NCBI GenBank assembly: GCA_963666415.2
Contig: CAXXPD010000002.1
Location: 1,178,001 to 1,242,000 of the forward strand
Length of the DNA stretch: 64,000 nt
Reading direction: 5' to 3'
Source of the DNA: Bin87 sp963666415
Lineage (GTDB): Bacteria > Chloroflexota > Dehalococcoidia > Lucifugimonadales > UBA3495
The position numbers and the translations under genes are program-made. Shown in pieces: positions 17,434-26,467 of the stretch. Under the pieces are notes generated by a model that was not told where the DNA came from, searched no databases, and saw only the letters and a program-made list of their open reading frames with translations. Position 1 is the stretch's first letter, and every line of letters starts with the position of its first letter.

Positions 17434-17771
17434 CGGATCTCCCGGGTTTATGAGGGGCCGACCGTGGGACGCCGCGATGATAGCACAGCGCCGGGCTCAC
17501 ATGTCGTTTGCCAGCTTGCGTCAGTGGCCGGCGGCTTGTTGGGGGAGAGGATGGTGCTGCTGTGCGACAGACCCCTCGTGAGCCCAAGTCTTGCAAACCG
17601 TGACCGGGTTTGTCTCACAGCGCTACGGTACGGCCGACTCGGGTTGAAAGTTTATTGAACAGCATCCAATTCGTATCGCAAGTTCCGCTGGCCGGGACGC
17701 GCGAGTGAATCGTCCCGATCTTGGGTAGTTGTGGCCCGGCCGGCAGCAATGCTCCGGGTAGACGAGGGCGC
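17434..17771. other. Non-coding interval
   Basis: 338 bp between the Uma2 promoter side and the 3' end of the ClpP-like gene. No gene, repeat or strong hairpin is seen. Confidence 0.4.
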
Positions 17772-18966
17772 TCAGGCCGATTCCGGGTTGCGGCTTCGGC
17801 CGATTGACGCATCCAGAGTGCCCACCTCGCTTGGTGCATCTGCATGACTCCGCATGACTTTGACCGTGTCGGTGAGCATGAACGCTATCTGGGCCGCATG
17901 GAAAGCCGTTAAGCAGAACTTCTGCAATGCGGCGTGGTTGTTCATGTGGTCGACGTTCAGCCCGTACCGATGGAGGTCGTCGATAGTTAGGACGCTGGAA
18001 TGCCCCGGGTGGCTGTAGTAGTTGGACATCCGATCGGCGATGTGCTGCCCGGTGGTGGCGCTCGGCGCATCGGGGCGGCGCGAATAGTTTTCGATCCATC
18101 CACCCAGGGTCAGCTGAGATTCTGAAATGATCGTTCGGGTGTCGTGGAATAGTCCCGGCGGCTGTGCAATGAGCGACATGAGGTCTTCGGCGACGGCATT
18201 GGGCCCTTGCAGGCGGTGGATGAGCTCGTTGCGCTCATCAACTACGGCCTGGGCCGGAACCATCATTGATCCGCCCATGGTCGGCACGATGACCAGCGGG
18301 TTGGTCGGGCTCAACGACGCGAAGCCTTCCATGATGATCTGGTCGGCGGCGCAGGCCAGCATGGCGGCGGCCGACATGGCCCTCTGTGGAACGAACACGC
18401 GGATGTGTTCGTATCGTCCTCTGAGGGCTCTGACGATGGCTTGGGTGGCGGTCAGGGTGGCCGCCCGGGCTGTGCAGTATCAGATCGAGCTGGGGGTTGT
18501 CGTGGTCTGCGATTGGGCGTTGGCCCCTGTGGCGCCCCCATTGTGCGGTGCTATACGGCGCTTCCGTATGGGCTCCATGAGGCAGCGGGTGGAAGCTAGG
18601 GTAGGGGTCGGGAAATTCGTCCTGCTCATTGAGGCTTGTGATGATGTCGGCCAAGGCGAAGACGTCGTCGTCGTTGATGATAGCATCGTGGTATGGCCCT
18701 TGCTGTCCATGCCGGGAAACGCCAGCGTAAAGGATCACGTCCCGGCCAGTGAGTTGGTGCATCTGGTGTAGGTTGTCAATGATTACCGCTTCGCAGGCTG
18801 GCAGGTCGCCGCCGGCGTCGCGGATTGACTGGACGAGTTCGGGCGGTGGCGGGATTTCGGGCGTGTCCTGCGGGTCGATGACGATTCTGGACGAGGGCTC
18901 GGGTGAGGCTTTGGTCAAGCGGGAGTCTTGGTATTCTGAGATGAGCTCTATGTAGTGTTGGAGCAT
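17772..18966 (-). pseudogene. SDH/ClpP-like serine protease, frameshifted
   Basis: The start at 18966 is preceded by AGAGGAACC. The first part (about 165 residues) ends in LDLILHSPGG, the oxyanion-hole strand of the serine dehydrogenase proteinase (SDH_sah, PF01972) family of ClpP/SppA-fold proteins. A one-base loss in the G/C run at about 18452-18458 shifts the frame. The second frame continues ATLTATQAIVRALRGRYEHI, then FVPQRAMSAAAMLACAADQI with the catalytic Ser, then SPTNPLVIVP. The C-terminal part has SVLTIDDLHRYGLNVDHMNN. The 40 residues before LDLILH are unusual for the family. A C-terminal fragment of a paralogue lies at 7041-7274. The single-base lesion could be a sequencing error. 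Confidence 0.75.
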
Positions 18967-19162
18967 TTGGTTCCTCTCGTTCAGACGCGTTGGGCTATCG
19001 GTCTGGGGTTGTTGTGAAACCCGCGCCGGCGTTTCTCCCATGTTGCCTTGTCGAGAGGGTTGGGAATGGTGGTCTTGGCTTTCCATAGCGGCATCTGGTG
19101 GACGTTGGTTGCTCGTCGCGCCGTCAGTGAATGTATCACGATGGGCGAGTTGCCGGGAAATG

Positions 19163-19318
19163 CCAGCGGTGGGGTGACGGGTTCAATCAGAAGATTGTGA
19201 AACTCGGGCTCAGCTCTAGGTACGGCTGATGGCACCGGGCAGATTGTTCTTCTCGCATGAGGATGGTAGGTGTCCGTCGACCGGGGATTCTGGTGTCCAC
19301 GAACCTGCCCACACGCTA
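19163..19318. repeat. ~153-bp duplicated segment, copy 2
   Basis: Counterpart of 10943-11095. It lies directly downstream of the zinc-ribbon gene stop (19316) and upstream of the protease gene. The minus-strand frame is open from here to 18984, only 15 bases before the protease start, and reads PGNSPIVIHSLTARRATN further on. This region might therefore hold a small gene whose start I cannot place. Confidence 0.55.
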
Positions 19319-19349
19319 AGAGTGGTCGCTGCTCGGTGGTAACGACGAG

Positions 19350-20802
19350 GTAACAGTTCAGAGTTGCGGGGAAATGAGCAGTTGACGGCAGGCGGCGAGA
19401 GGATTTAGACCCTGGGCGCGCCAGGTGCCGAAGAGGGATGCCAGCGTCATCTTGCTCTCGGTGCCCTGCTCCGAGCGGGTGCCGCCGCTGATCTTGCGGC
19501 TGATGACCAGGTGGCGCAGGCTGCGTTCGGCCGGGTTGTTGTCCGACGGCACGTCCGGTTCGGCCACGAAGACGAAGAGTTCCTTGATGAAGCGCTCGAT
19601 GCGCCGGCACAGCTTGCCCTGGACAACCGACGGGTCAGACAGGAAAGGGCGGCAGATGGCCAGCAGCTTCCGCTCCCAGGCCAGTTGGGCAACACGCCTT
19701 TGCCATGGCTCGTGATGGTTGCAGGCTTTGGCTGCGACATAGAGCTGGTGGACGGCCGCGGCCCATCGGGCCAGTGCGGTGTCTTTGGGGTAGCGGGTGC
19801 GCTGGTCGTGGATGTCCCGCAGCAGGTGGGCCCAGCACCGCTGCTTGGGGCCATCGTAATGGTGGTAGGCGGCGTAGAAATCGCTGACCAGCACTCCGGA
19901 GAAAGCATCGCTCAGCGCCTCGTCCACCACCGCCTTGCCCCGACCCCGCCGCAGGAAGTAGCGCTCGGTGGGGGTGCTGAAAGTCCACACGTAGCCGTTG
20001 GCCCCGCTCTGACGCCAGCCGGTTTCGTCGGCGTGGACCACTGGGCTGGCGCGGATGCGGTCCAGGATCGCGGCCACTGCCGGTTGGGCCCGCTGCGCCG
20101 TGCGATGGATGGCGCTCACGATGGCCCCCACGCTGAGGCGCAACTGATGCACGGTGTCCAGATACCACTGGACGCTGCGGATGGGCAGCCGCCCCTCTTC
20201 CCGCAGCGTGGCGATCAGGCTGAGCAGGTTGACGCCGAGGCGCTGCTGACCCAAGACCACGCCGCCCAGTTCCGCCGGAGGTGTGCAGCGCCGTCGGCAG
20301 GCCGGGCAAGTCCGAGCAAGGTAGACGTGCTCGGTGACTTGCGCGGGAACCACCGGCAGCTCGATGACCTCCCGAGTGCGCTGGATCCAGCCGCCGGACC
20401 GGTGGGCGCCGCAATCGGGACAGTTCTCCATCACGTGCTCCACCCGGTGGGTCGGTGTCATGCGCCGGCGGGCGAAGCCGTGGCGTCGCTGCTTGCGGGG
20501 CCCCGGCTGCGCTGGGGGCTTCCGGCCCGATTTCGCCTTGAGGCCGGGCATTCGGAGCGGGCCGCCCGGTTTCGCCTGGCCTTCCAGTTCGGCAATCCGC
20601 CGCTGCAACCGCTCAATCACCCGCTGCTGTTCCAGAACGGTGGCCTGCAGTTGGGCGATGATGGCGATGAGGACATCGCGGGTGGCGGTGGTCAGGTCAA
20701 TTTCGGTATCCACTCCCTGTATATGACATAACCGCCGCCACCCGTGCCAGCGTTCGGCAACCCGCCTTCGGCCAATTCACCTCACCAAGTCTGAACTGTT
20801 AC
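19350..20802 (-). mobile_element. IS66-family element, copy 2
   Basis: Ends GTAACAGTTCAGA at 19350 and its inverse ending at 20802, 1453 bp, with 8-bp target duplication ACGACGAG at 19342-19349 and 20803-20810. It is inserted near the 3' end of the zinc-ribbon gene. Confidence 0.95.
19358..20713 (-). CDS. tnpC: IS66 transposase (TnpC), copy 2
   Basis: 451 residues, intact. The architecture is the same as copy 1 and almost all residues agree in the zinc module and first half of the DDE core. The segment covering the helical insertion after the second catalytic Asp (about residues 300-350) is clearly different (WQRRVAQLAWERKLLAICR here), which suggests recombination between IS66 variants. The N-terminal coiled coil carries the seven extra residues absent in copy 1. 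Confidence 0.95.
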   Translation of the reverse strand: MDTEIDLTTATRDVLIAIIAQLQATVLEQQRVIERLQRRIAELEGQAKPGGPLRMPGLKAKSGRKPPAQPGPRKQRRHGFARRRMTPTHRVEHVMENCPDCGAHRSGGWIQRTREVIELPVVPAQVTEHVYLARTCPACRRRCTPPAELGGVVLGQQRLGVNLLSLIATLREEGRLPIRSVQWYLDTVHQLRLSVGAIVSAIHRTAQRAQPAVAAILDRIRASPVVHADETGWRQSGANGYVWTFSTPTERYFLRRGRGKAVVDEALSDAFSGVLVSDFYAAYHHYDGPKQRCWAHLLRDIHDQRTRYPKDTALARWAAAVHQLYVAAKACNHHEPWQRRVAQLAWERKLLAICRPFLSDPSVVQGKLCRRIERFIKELFVFVAEPDVPSDNNPAERSLRHLVISRKISGGTRSEQGTESKMTLASLFGTWRAQGLNPLAACRQLLISPQL

Positions 20803-21145
20803 ACGACGAGGCTGACTCTTGTTGCGAGGCGGTCCTGGCGGCTAGCCGTTTGGCTGAGGCGGCCTTATTGCCCTGCCGGTGTTTTGCGGCGCATGATGGA
20901 CATCTGGTCTGGCCCGGGATTTCGGCTTGGGAGCAGGTCTTGCAAATGCCAAGCTCTTTGGCCCGTTGTCGTTTGTTGCTTTGGCGTTGGAGGGCGTCTT
21001 GTTTACGCTCGGGCCGCTGACTTCTGGTCTTTTCGTATTCGCGGCGTTTCTGCTGGCGCTCTTGAAGTTCGAGGGGGGGGTTGGAGTACGGCGCGGCCTC
21101 TTGTCCAGCTCTGATGGTGGGCTTTGAACCAGGGCCCACTCGCAC

Positions 21146-21561
21146 GAGTTCTCGCCGGTCAGTAGTGTGGGCAACCAGGCGGCGCAGATGTATGGGATTT
21201 CTCGCGGGACGGCCACGTACGCCTCGGGGGTTGGATTACGCCGAGTCTATTGGCGTCCGCGTCAGTGCGGCAACGGCCGGCCGTCATCAATCTGGCCGTC
21301 CGGTCGTGCGGGACCCTGCAGGCCCGGTGCTTTATCCCGTATGCCGGCGCTGTAGGGCATTGGTCGTCAGGGTATTGGCAGGTATAGAAAATACGCTGGC
21401 CACTCCGTTGGTCGGTGGCGGCCTGCATCGCCGTGAGTCGGCGACGATTTCATCGTGCCAGCGGGGAATGGGTCCGCGCCGTGTTTGGGTGTGATCTAGC
21501 CTCTTGCAAAATCCCCCGCGCGCAAAGTACCGTACGAAACCTTTATGTGCGGGCGGCGGAT
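21146..21561. other. Non-coding interval
   Basis: 415 bp between the zinc-ribbon gene and the lipoprotein gene. Short open frames are present on the minus strand but none has a convincing start or family. No repeat was noticed. Confidence 0.4.
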
Positions 21562-22596
21562 CTAGTCAGGCTTGGGGCGTCCCACCTTCTGACCCTCCGG
21601 CACGAACTCGTCCACCCACGTATCCTCATACCACACGGCTTGTGGCGGCCAGTAATGACGTTGCATCTCCGCGCTCTGGCCACTGTAACCCTCGGCACTG
21701 ATTGCCACGACGTCGTCCCTCTGAGCCGCCGCCGCGATTACACTCACCGGTGTCAGCGCGACCGTGCCGTAGACACTTACACCTCCCAATCCGTCCCCCA
21801 CGGGTTCTTTTACCTTGTCGAGGAGGTATACCTCCTCCGACTCCAGCCATGTAATCAGCTCCTCAAAGTCCGGGCCGTTGCCCACATCCATCGAGATTAA
21901 CACTCTGTCGCCCCGCGCGAACAAGGCGTATTGGGCGGCGTTCTCAGCCGGCACGCCCAGGTTCCAGACAGTTACGACCAAGTTGGCTGTCCGGTTCAAC
22001 TTCGGGTGGCGAGGCCGCTGACGCTGTTCCTTCTGCCCATCCTTCCACAAATCGGCTGTCCATACGTCCGGGTGCTGGACGACGGCCAACATCGACTCGG
22101 CTGGAATGCGCCAAATACGGTCTGCCCATGGACAGTCTGGGTCGTATGTATCCGTTTCCCGGACCCCACCTTGGCTGATAATAAAGTCTGCGGTGGCGCT
22201 GGTGCTGTCGTCCCACGCGAGGATGACTCGCAACTGACCGGATGATCCGTTGCCGCCGGCAGCGTGTGTGGCGAGAATGGCCAGCAACTCGGGTTCGACC
22301 AACAAGGTCCCCTTCCCGGTGTCAATTCCGACGACGGGTGGTGGCATATGCAAGACAGTGGATTGTGGCACATTTGTGGACGGCGCGGATGTCAGGGTGG
22401 TGGTGGGCGCAGGATTGGTAGTGAGATACCGGGAAGGCGTAGTCGTCCGCGTCAGCCCGTGTGTGGGCGCTATCTGCAGGGTGGGGGTATTTGTTGGCGC
22501 GCCATCTGAGCAAGCGACGGCGAGTGCCACGGGCAGGATGGCCAATGGAGAAACAGCGGCCAGTGCTTTCCTCAACAATTGCTGGATGTTCTTCAT
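21562..22596 (-). CDS. Predicted lipoprotein, unknown function
   Basis: 344 residues from the ATG at 22596. The N-terminus is a lipoprotein signal: KNIQQLLRKAL, a hydrophobic stretch, then the lipobox LAVAC with the acylated Cys around residue 28. A Thr/Pro-rich linker (about 30-80) follows. The folded part begins at LRVILAWDDSTSATADFII and contains ENAAQYALFARGDRVLISM and VSVIAAAAQRDDVVAISAEG. I recognise no enzyme family. It should sit on the outer face of the cytoplasmic membrane. It overlaps nothing and lies head-to-tail with the next secreted protein. No strong ribosome-binding site is seen. An upstream ATG would remove the signal peptide from the N-terminus, so the chosen start is preferred. 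Confidence 0.75.
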   Translation of the reverse strand: MKNIQQLLRKALAAVSPLAILPVALAVACSDGAPTNTPTLQIAPTHGLTRTTTPSRYLTTNPAPTTTLTSAPSTNVPQSTVLHMPPPVVGIDTGKGTLLVEPELLAILATHAAGGNGSSGQLRVILAWDDSTSATADFIISQGGVRETDTYDPDCPWADRIWRIPAESMLAVVQHPDVWTADLWKDGQKEQRQRPRHPKLNRTANLVVTVWNLGVPAENAAQYALFARGDRVLISMDVGNGPDFEELITWLESEEVYLLDKVKEPVGDGLGGVSVYGTVALTPVSVIAAAAQRDDVVAISAEGYSGQSAEMQRHYWPPQAVWYEDTWVDEFVPEGQKVGRPKPD

Positions 22597-22672
22597 TCGG
22601 GGGATTCGGGCTAAGATGCACTGAAATGTGGTGTGATAGTGACCGCGCAAGCGGATATTCGGGTCGGGTCGG

Positions 22673-23710
22673 TTACGTGCCATCCGGCTCGCAAGCCCTC
22701 CCGTCATTATCTCGGTCAAGCCCTGAACGGTAGGCCGGATGTGTGTTGTCCACGCCGTTAGGATACGCTTGGCGCAACTCGGTGCAGTTTACGAACTCAT
22801 CGGGCTGCGGCAAGGCGAACCATAATTCTTCCAAATTATGGTAATACCGCTCATATCGAAGCAAGGGTTGCGTTTCGCTAAATGGGACTTCAAAGCAAAG
22901 ATTTCCATGAGTTTCAGCCCCGAGATAGAGATTATCACCCAAACTATCTGGGAACACACCGCAGTAATAGTCTGGATAGTCGAGCTCTATCCCCCGCGGG
23001 CTCACCATTTCAAATGAAAGGTGCGTTGCCCTCGTAGATTCGTCATATGATCCGCCGGTCCTCCGCGCCTTTACGCTGACAATGACGAAACGATTACCTG
23101 ATGACGGCGGGTCATTCCGTTGACTTTCACCAGCCACCCGTTCGTTGGCATTCCAATCTACGGAGAGCAAAGTAATTTCGAGCCCGTCATCATCAACAAG
23201 CGATGCGCCGAAAGGAGCTGGGTTGCTCCGTTTTGTGCCAATGTCGCCGGTCGGGGTTGGGATTGGAGTAGATGTTTCTGTGGTCGGGCAAGGCGACCGG
23301 TCGTCGCTCAGCTCTAACGTTGCCCATTGGGACCATTGCGGCTCCCCATAGCGCGAGTCATTGCTGGCGACGATAAAAGCATACAAGGTGCCGGGAGTAA
23401 GGCGGGTCACGGTGCGGGAAGTCTGGGCCCGGTTAGTGACATCAGTGAAAGAGAAAGCTTCGAGCCAGTCCTGTCCCTCCGGGACCGCTTCATAATCCTC
23501 ATAGGCAATCCAGCCGATACGGTAATACGTTGCGCCGTCCACCGCGTCCCAGGAAACAACGGATTCCCCGGGATTGGGGCCGTTGGCCGCCTTGATGTTG
23601 GGCGGTGGCAACAACCCCGGTGTGTTGCCCTGGGCGGAAGCGACGCCGGCTCCGGCGGACACAACGGTCGCCAGGAAGATCGCCACGATGACGGATACGG
23701 TGGATTTCAT
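22673..23710 (-). CDS. Secreted protein: fibronectin III plus Excalibur
   Basis: 345 residues. The signal peptide MKSTVSVIVAIFLATVV ends at AGVASAQG. Residues ~35-135 form a fibronectin type III domain (ESVVSWDAVDGATYYRIGW, LTPGTLYAFIVASND). A Thr/Pro linker leads to a beta-rich domain with GNRFVIVSVKARR that resembles DUF4352-like extracellular modules. The C-terminus is an Excalibur calcium-binding motif: NCTELRQAYPNGV and DRDNDGRACE. It is probably exported and cell-surface associated. It is followed 76 bases later by the lipoprotein gene on the same strand, so the two may form a small operon for surface proteins. Confidence 0.85.
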   Translation of the reverse strand: MKSTVSVIVAIFLATVVSAGAGVASAQGNTPGLLPPPNIKAANGPNPGESVVSWDAVDGATYYRIGWIAYEDYEAVPEGQDWLEAFSFTDVTNRAQTSRTVTRLTPGTLYAFIVASNDSRYGEPQWSQWATLELSDDRSPCPTTETSTPIPTPTGDIGTKRSNPAPFGASLVDDDGLEITLLSVDWNANERVAGESQRNDPPSSGNRFVIVSVKARRTGGSYDESTRATHLSFEMVSPRGIELDYPDYYCGVFPDSLGDNLYLGAETHGNLCFEVPFSETQPLLRYERYYHNLEELWFALPQPDEFVNCTELRQAYPNGVDNTHPAYRSGLDRDNDGRACEPDGT

Positions 23711-23933
23711 GATGAATTACCTCTTGGGGACGGGATGTGGTTCAGGGCGCTTCCATCGTATCGCGCGGGGATTATTCCAAACCTCGGGTTTGGTGTCACT
23801 GACTCCACCAAGGCTACCATATAGGCAGGTCATCGCTCTCAAAAGTAGTCACAGCGGCCTGTATAACAGCCGTCTAACTTCGGACATGGTCGGCGGCATA
23901 AGTCGTTCCCTCGAGGCGCGAGTGAATACTAAG

Positions 23934-25645
23934 CCCGAATCCACCGAAGCGATGTACGCTGGAGTTGACACCAGGGTTGATGGGCAAGGGAGGGCGAACA
24001 GGCCAGGCCAGGTTCCAATAGATGGGGATGAGGGCGGCGTGAAGTAGGCACCCAGACACGATGATGGCGGCCCGCAGTGGCCATGGCGGGCGTAATTCGA
24101 GATGCGGTGGGCAAGGAGTGCCCTTCGCGGGCTGGGTTGGCGCGAGTTGGCGGGAACGGTCAGATGGCCGGATAGCGGGTCAGTGGCAGACGGCCGCCGT
24201 CAGGCTGGGAGTGGAAGGGCTCGCAATCGAGCCAAGGCGCGACTGAACTGGTTTTCCCAGGGCCAGCGCTGGGGAAGATGCAAAGTGAGGCGGCGCGCCG
24301 AGCGGGTGAGCCGTCCGGCGAGGGAGAAGAAGCGTCGTCGGAGGGTCTTGGTGGTTACCAGTTGCTCACCCAGACCGATGCGCGCGGTCCAGCGGGCCAG
24401 GTTATGCGCCATCACCTGCACCGCCAGCCAGGCGCCGTTGGCGGCGAAGCGGCCTGAGGGGAGATGGTTGAGCCCGACGCCGTACTTGAGGTCTCGGATG
24501 GCGTTCTCGATCTCGGCGTGGCGCCGATGGTCGGCCTCCAGTTCCAGGGTGTCCCCGTCTCGGTCGGTGATGCAGCCGTGATAGCTGTAGCTGGCGAAGA
24601 GGGCCAGCTGGGAGCCGGGCGTGGGCTGCACCCGCCGGACGATGAGCCGCACCGGTGCGGCGTCGGGCTCATCCTGGAAGGGGACGTAGGTGGTCTCCGC
24701 CACGTCGGCGGCGCCGTCCATCCAGTAGGGGATCGGCGTCCAGTCAGTCTCGGGTATGGCCTCGATGATATTCCGCAGGCGGGCTTGCTGGCGGATGGTG
24801 ATGGAGTAGCGGACATCCATCTTGCGGCAGACGGCGACGATGGCGTGAGTGTAGAAGCCGCTGTCAGCCCGCACCGTGAGTTGTCCTCTGGCGCCAGCGT
24901 AGCGTACTCGCCCCACCGTCTCGCGTAGAAAGTGGGCGGCGCCCCGAACGGTATTGGCGCGGCCCTTGCGCAGCCGAGCCATCAGCACGTCGCCGGTTCC
25001 GGCGGCAATGGCCAGCAGCGGGTGATAGCCTCGCTGGCCGGTGTAGCCGTGGTCGCGCGCCCCCTCCTTGGCCAGACCGTATGTCTCGCAGATGGTGGAG
25101 TCCAGGTCGATGGTCAACGGCCCGTCGCCGGGTCCGGCCCCAGCCGCCCAGGCCCGGGCCAGCAGCTCCCGGCTGACCCGATCCAGTTGGCGGACGTGGC
25201 CCCACCGGAAACTGCGCAGGAAGGTCCCCAGGGTGGATGGCGCCTTGACTACGCAGCCCAGCACCTGCTCGGTTCCCCCAGCGCGCAGCGCGTCGGCGTC
25301 GTCGATGCAGTCGCCACCGGCCAATGCCGAGGCCACCAAGGTCAGGAACTTGTCTCCCGCATTCGCCCGACCCGGCGCATCTCCCAGGTCAACATTGTTG
25401 TCCACCAGCTCGCCCAGTCCCAGATGATGGGCCAAAGTGACCGGAAGGATCAGCCCAGCATTGGCCACCAGGCGATGATCGTCGAAGGCAACGTCGATGC
25501 GGTCGGGGTGCTCAAGTGGTAACATCTTTTGGGTGCTCCTTGTTTCGGGTCGGTTTTCTGTTTCAAAAACCATTATCCCAGAAGCCGGGAGCACTTTCTC
25601 ATCCCTTCATCACGCCGACACGCTCATCTTATCGGTGGATTGGGG
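23934..25645 (-). mobile_element. IS1380-family element, copy B
   Basis: Terminal repeats CCCGAATCCACCGAA at 23934-23948 and TCGGTGGATTGGGG ending at about 25645. The ~265 bp downstream of the transposase are shared with copy D. The element truncates a small Cys-rich-cluster gene at 25646. Confidence 0.9.
24200..25525 (-). CDS. IS1380 transposase, intact (copy B)
   Basis: 441 residues from the ATG at 25525 (MLPLEHPDRIDVAFDDHRLV). The N-terminal domain has ANAGLILPVTLAHHLGL and GGDCIDDADALRAGG. The DDE core has TIDLDSTICETYG, LTVRADSGFYTHA and AEIENAIRDLKYG, followed by a basic C-terminus. The length is normal for the family and there is no frame damage. Together with copy C this is one of the two likely active enzymes that could mobilise copies A and D in trans. 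Confidence 0.95.
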   Translation of the reverse strand: MLPLEHPDRIDVAFDDHRLVANAGLILPVTLAHHLGLGELVDNNVDLGDAPGRANAGDKFLTLVASALAGGDCIDDADALRAGGTEQVLGCVVKAPSTLGTFLRSFRWGHVRQLDRVSRELLARAWAAGAGPGDGPLTIDLDSTICETYGLAKEGARDHGYTGQRGYHPLLAIAAGTGDVLMARLRKGRANTVRGAAHFLRETVGRVRYAGARGQLTVRADSGFYTHAIVAVCRKMDVRYSITIRQQARLRNIIEAIPETDWTPIPYWMDGAADVAETTYVPFQDEPDAAPVRLIVRRVQPTPGSQLALFASYSYHGCITDRDGDTLELEADHRRHAEIENAIRDLKYGVGLNHLPSGRFAANGAWLAVQVMAHNLARWTARIGLGEQLVTTKTLRRRFFSLAGRLTRSARRLTLHLPQRWPWENQFSRALARLRALPLPA

Positions 25646-25743
25646 TTTACCATCGGCTCCCATTCTGGCGGGAGGGTGTCAAGTTTGAGCACGTCAAGCA
25701 TTCCCTGCCGGAACGCTATAGCGCAGTCGTCTGCCCCTGGCAT
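25646..25743 (-). pseudogene. Truncated small gene (third of Cys-rich cluster)
   Basis: The start ATG at 25743 lies three bases after the stop of the preceding gene, in the same CTGAACAATG context. It reads MPGADDCAIAFRQGMLDVLK and about 14 more residues before the IS1380 terminal repeat cuts it. The function is unknown. Confidence 0.45.
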
Positions 25744-25746
25744 TGT

Positions 25747-25926
25747 TCAGTCTCCCTTGTTTGGGCAATCGTCGGCAAAGTGATAACGGCCAGCGTCGGC
25801 GCAAGGCACACACCAGCCCGTAGGCCATTCAGCCGGGGCGTGTGCCGTGTTCGTCCCCTCTGCGGGTACGTTGTGAATCCGCCCCTCCGCGGCGCACGAT
25901 TCGCACTTGGTCATTGTCTTGGTCAT
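25747..25926 (-). CDS. Small Cys-rich protein (59 aa)
   Basis: Preceded by GGGGAGC and the start context CTGAACAATG. The protein has CESCAAEG near the N-terminus and WCVPCADAG near the middle, with a last Cys near the C-terminus (DDCPNKGD): two CxxC pairs that should bind one zinc. It lies between two similarly sized genes with tight spacing (68 and 3 bases). Such mini zinc-ribbon genes in series are typical of phage or plasmid early regions. No specific family is recognised. Confidence 0.5.
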   Translation of the reverse strand: MTKTMTKCESCAAEGRIHNVPAEGTNTAHAPAEWPTGWCVPCADAGRYHFADDCPNKGD

Positions 25927-25994
25927 TGTTCAGCTCCCCTTAGCCGGCCGGATTCCAAACCGGCCATCATCCGCCGCAATGCTGGCACCTGTCG

Positions 25995-26168
25995 TTAGCA
26001 CCTGGCGGCATTGTCCACGAACTCAATCACCTGGCCGCCGCAGCATGGGCAACGCTTCACCAGCCCGCCAGCCAGCAACCGCTTCATCTTGCGCCGATGC
26101 CGCAGTCTGGCAACCCGCAGCCGTACCTGTTCCGGCGTCCAGTAGTGGGGCAGCTCGCGGGTGGGCAT
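25995..26168 (-). CDS. Small zinc-knuckle protein (57 aa)
   Basis: From the ATG at 26168, with GGGGA upstream, the protein reads MPTRELPHYWTPEQVRLRV, a very basic helix (RLRHRRKMKRLL) and then KRCPCCGGQVIEF. The CxCC and basic helix suggest a small nucleic-acid-binding zinc protein. First of three tiny minus-strand genes, probably one transcript. The right-hand side is flanked by a MITE at 26221. Confidence 0.5.
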   Translation of the reverse strand: MPTRELPHYWTPEQVRLRVARLRHRRKMKRLLAGGLVKRCPCCGGQVIEFVDNAARC

Positions 26169-26220
26169 ACGTCCCCAATTCTACCGTGGCAGACTTCATT
26201 AGCAACTCTGCCATTCTTAG

Positions 26221-26407
26221 CTGGACTTTGCGCATTTCAAGCGGCATGACCGAGGGGATCTGCAAGTAGATGATGCAGAGCGACCGGGAGTTCCTGAATA
26301 TCTAGGTCAGCTGTGGACAGTGAAAAACCTTCCAACGCCAGCCACAGATGTTGCCGCGCCAGAGCGATGGCATCCATTGCTTTTTTCAGATTTTGTGCAA
26401 AGTCCAG
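26221..26407. mobile_element. MITE-like element (187 bp), CTGGACTTTG ends
   Basis: Begins CTGGACTTTGCGCATTT at 26221 and ends ATTTTGTGCAAAGTCCAG at 26407, i.e. imperfect inverted repeats of the same type as the IS4-like elements at 39.2-40.8 and 53.1-54.6 kb. There is no transposase inside. No target duplication is evident. It lies just upstream of the NHL gene and could supply or disrupt its promoter. Confidence 0.6.
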
Positions 26408-26467
26408 GTTGTGACGGTGCTAGAATCGCCGGGTAACAGGCGTAGCGCAACGACGGAGGTGGACGAT

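Larger units (their letters stand above)
19316..21145 (-). pseudogene. Zinc-ribbon protein A, 3' end split by IS66
   Basis: The gene starts at a GTG (21145) and reads to 20803, where IS66 copy 2 lies. On excising IS66 and one 8-bp repeat the frame continues SSLPPSSDHS and stops at 19316. The protein is ~125 residues: a Pro-rich start, a highly basic helix (QERQQKRREYEKTRSQRPER), and a zinc ribbon with CKTCSQ and RCPSCAAKHR. A paralogue with the same architecture is at 30892-31221. The basic helix plus CxxC pairs suggest nucleic-acid binding; this is an inference. The insertion removes only ~10 C-terminal residues, so the truncated protein could still work. Confidence 0.65.

Noticed and set aside
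21146..21561. A small minus-strand gene between the zinc-ribbon and lipoprotein genes
   Set aside because: An 89-codon frame exists but it overlaps the zinc-ribbon gene's upstream region, has no ribosome-binding site and has no recognisable features.
25646..26168. A prophage
   Set aside because: Only three tiny Cys-rich genes are present; no integrase, capsid, terminase or lysis gene was found.
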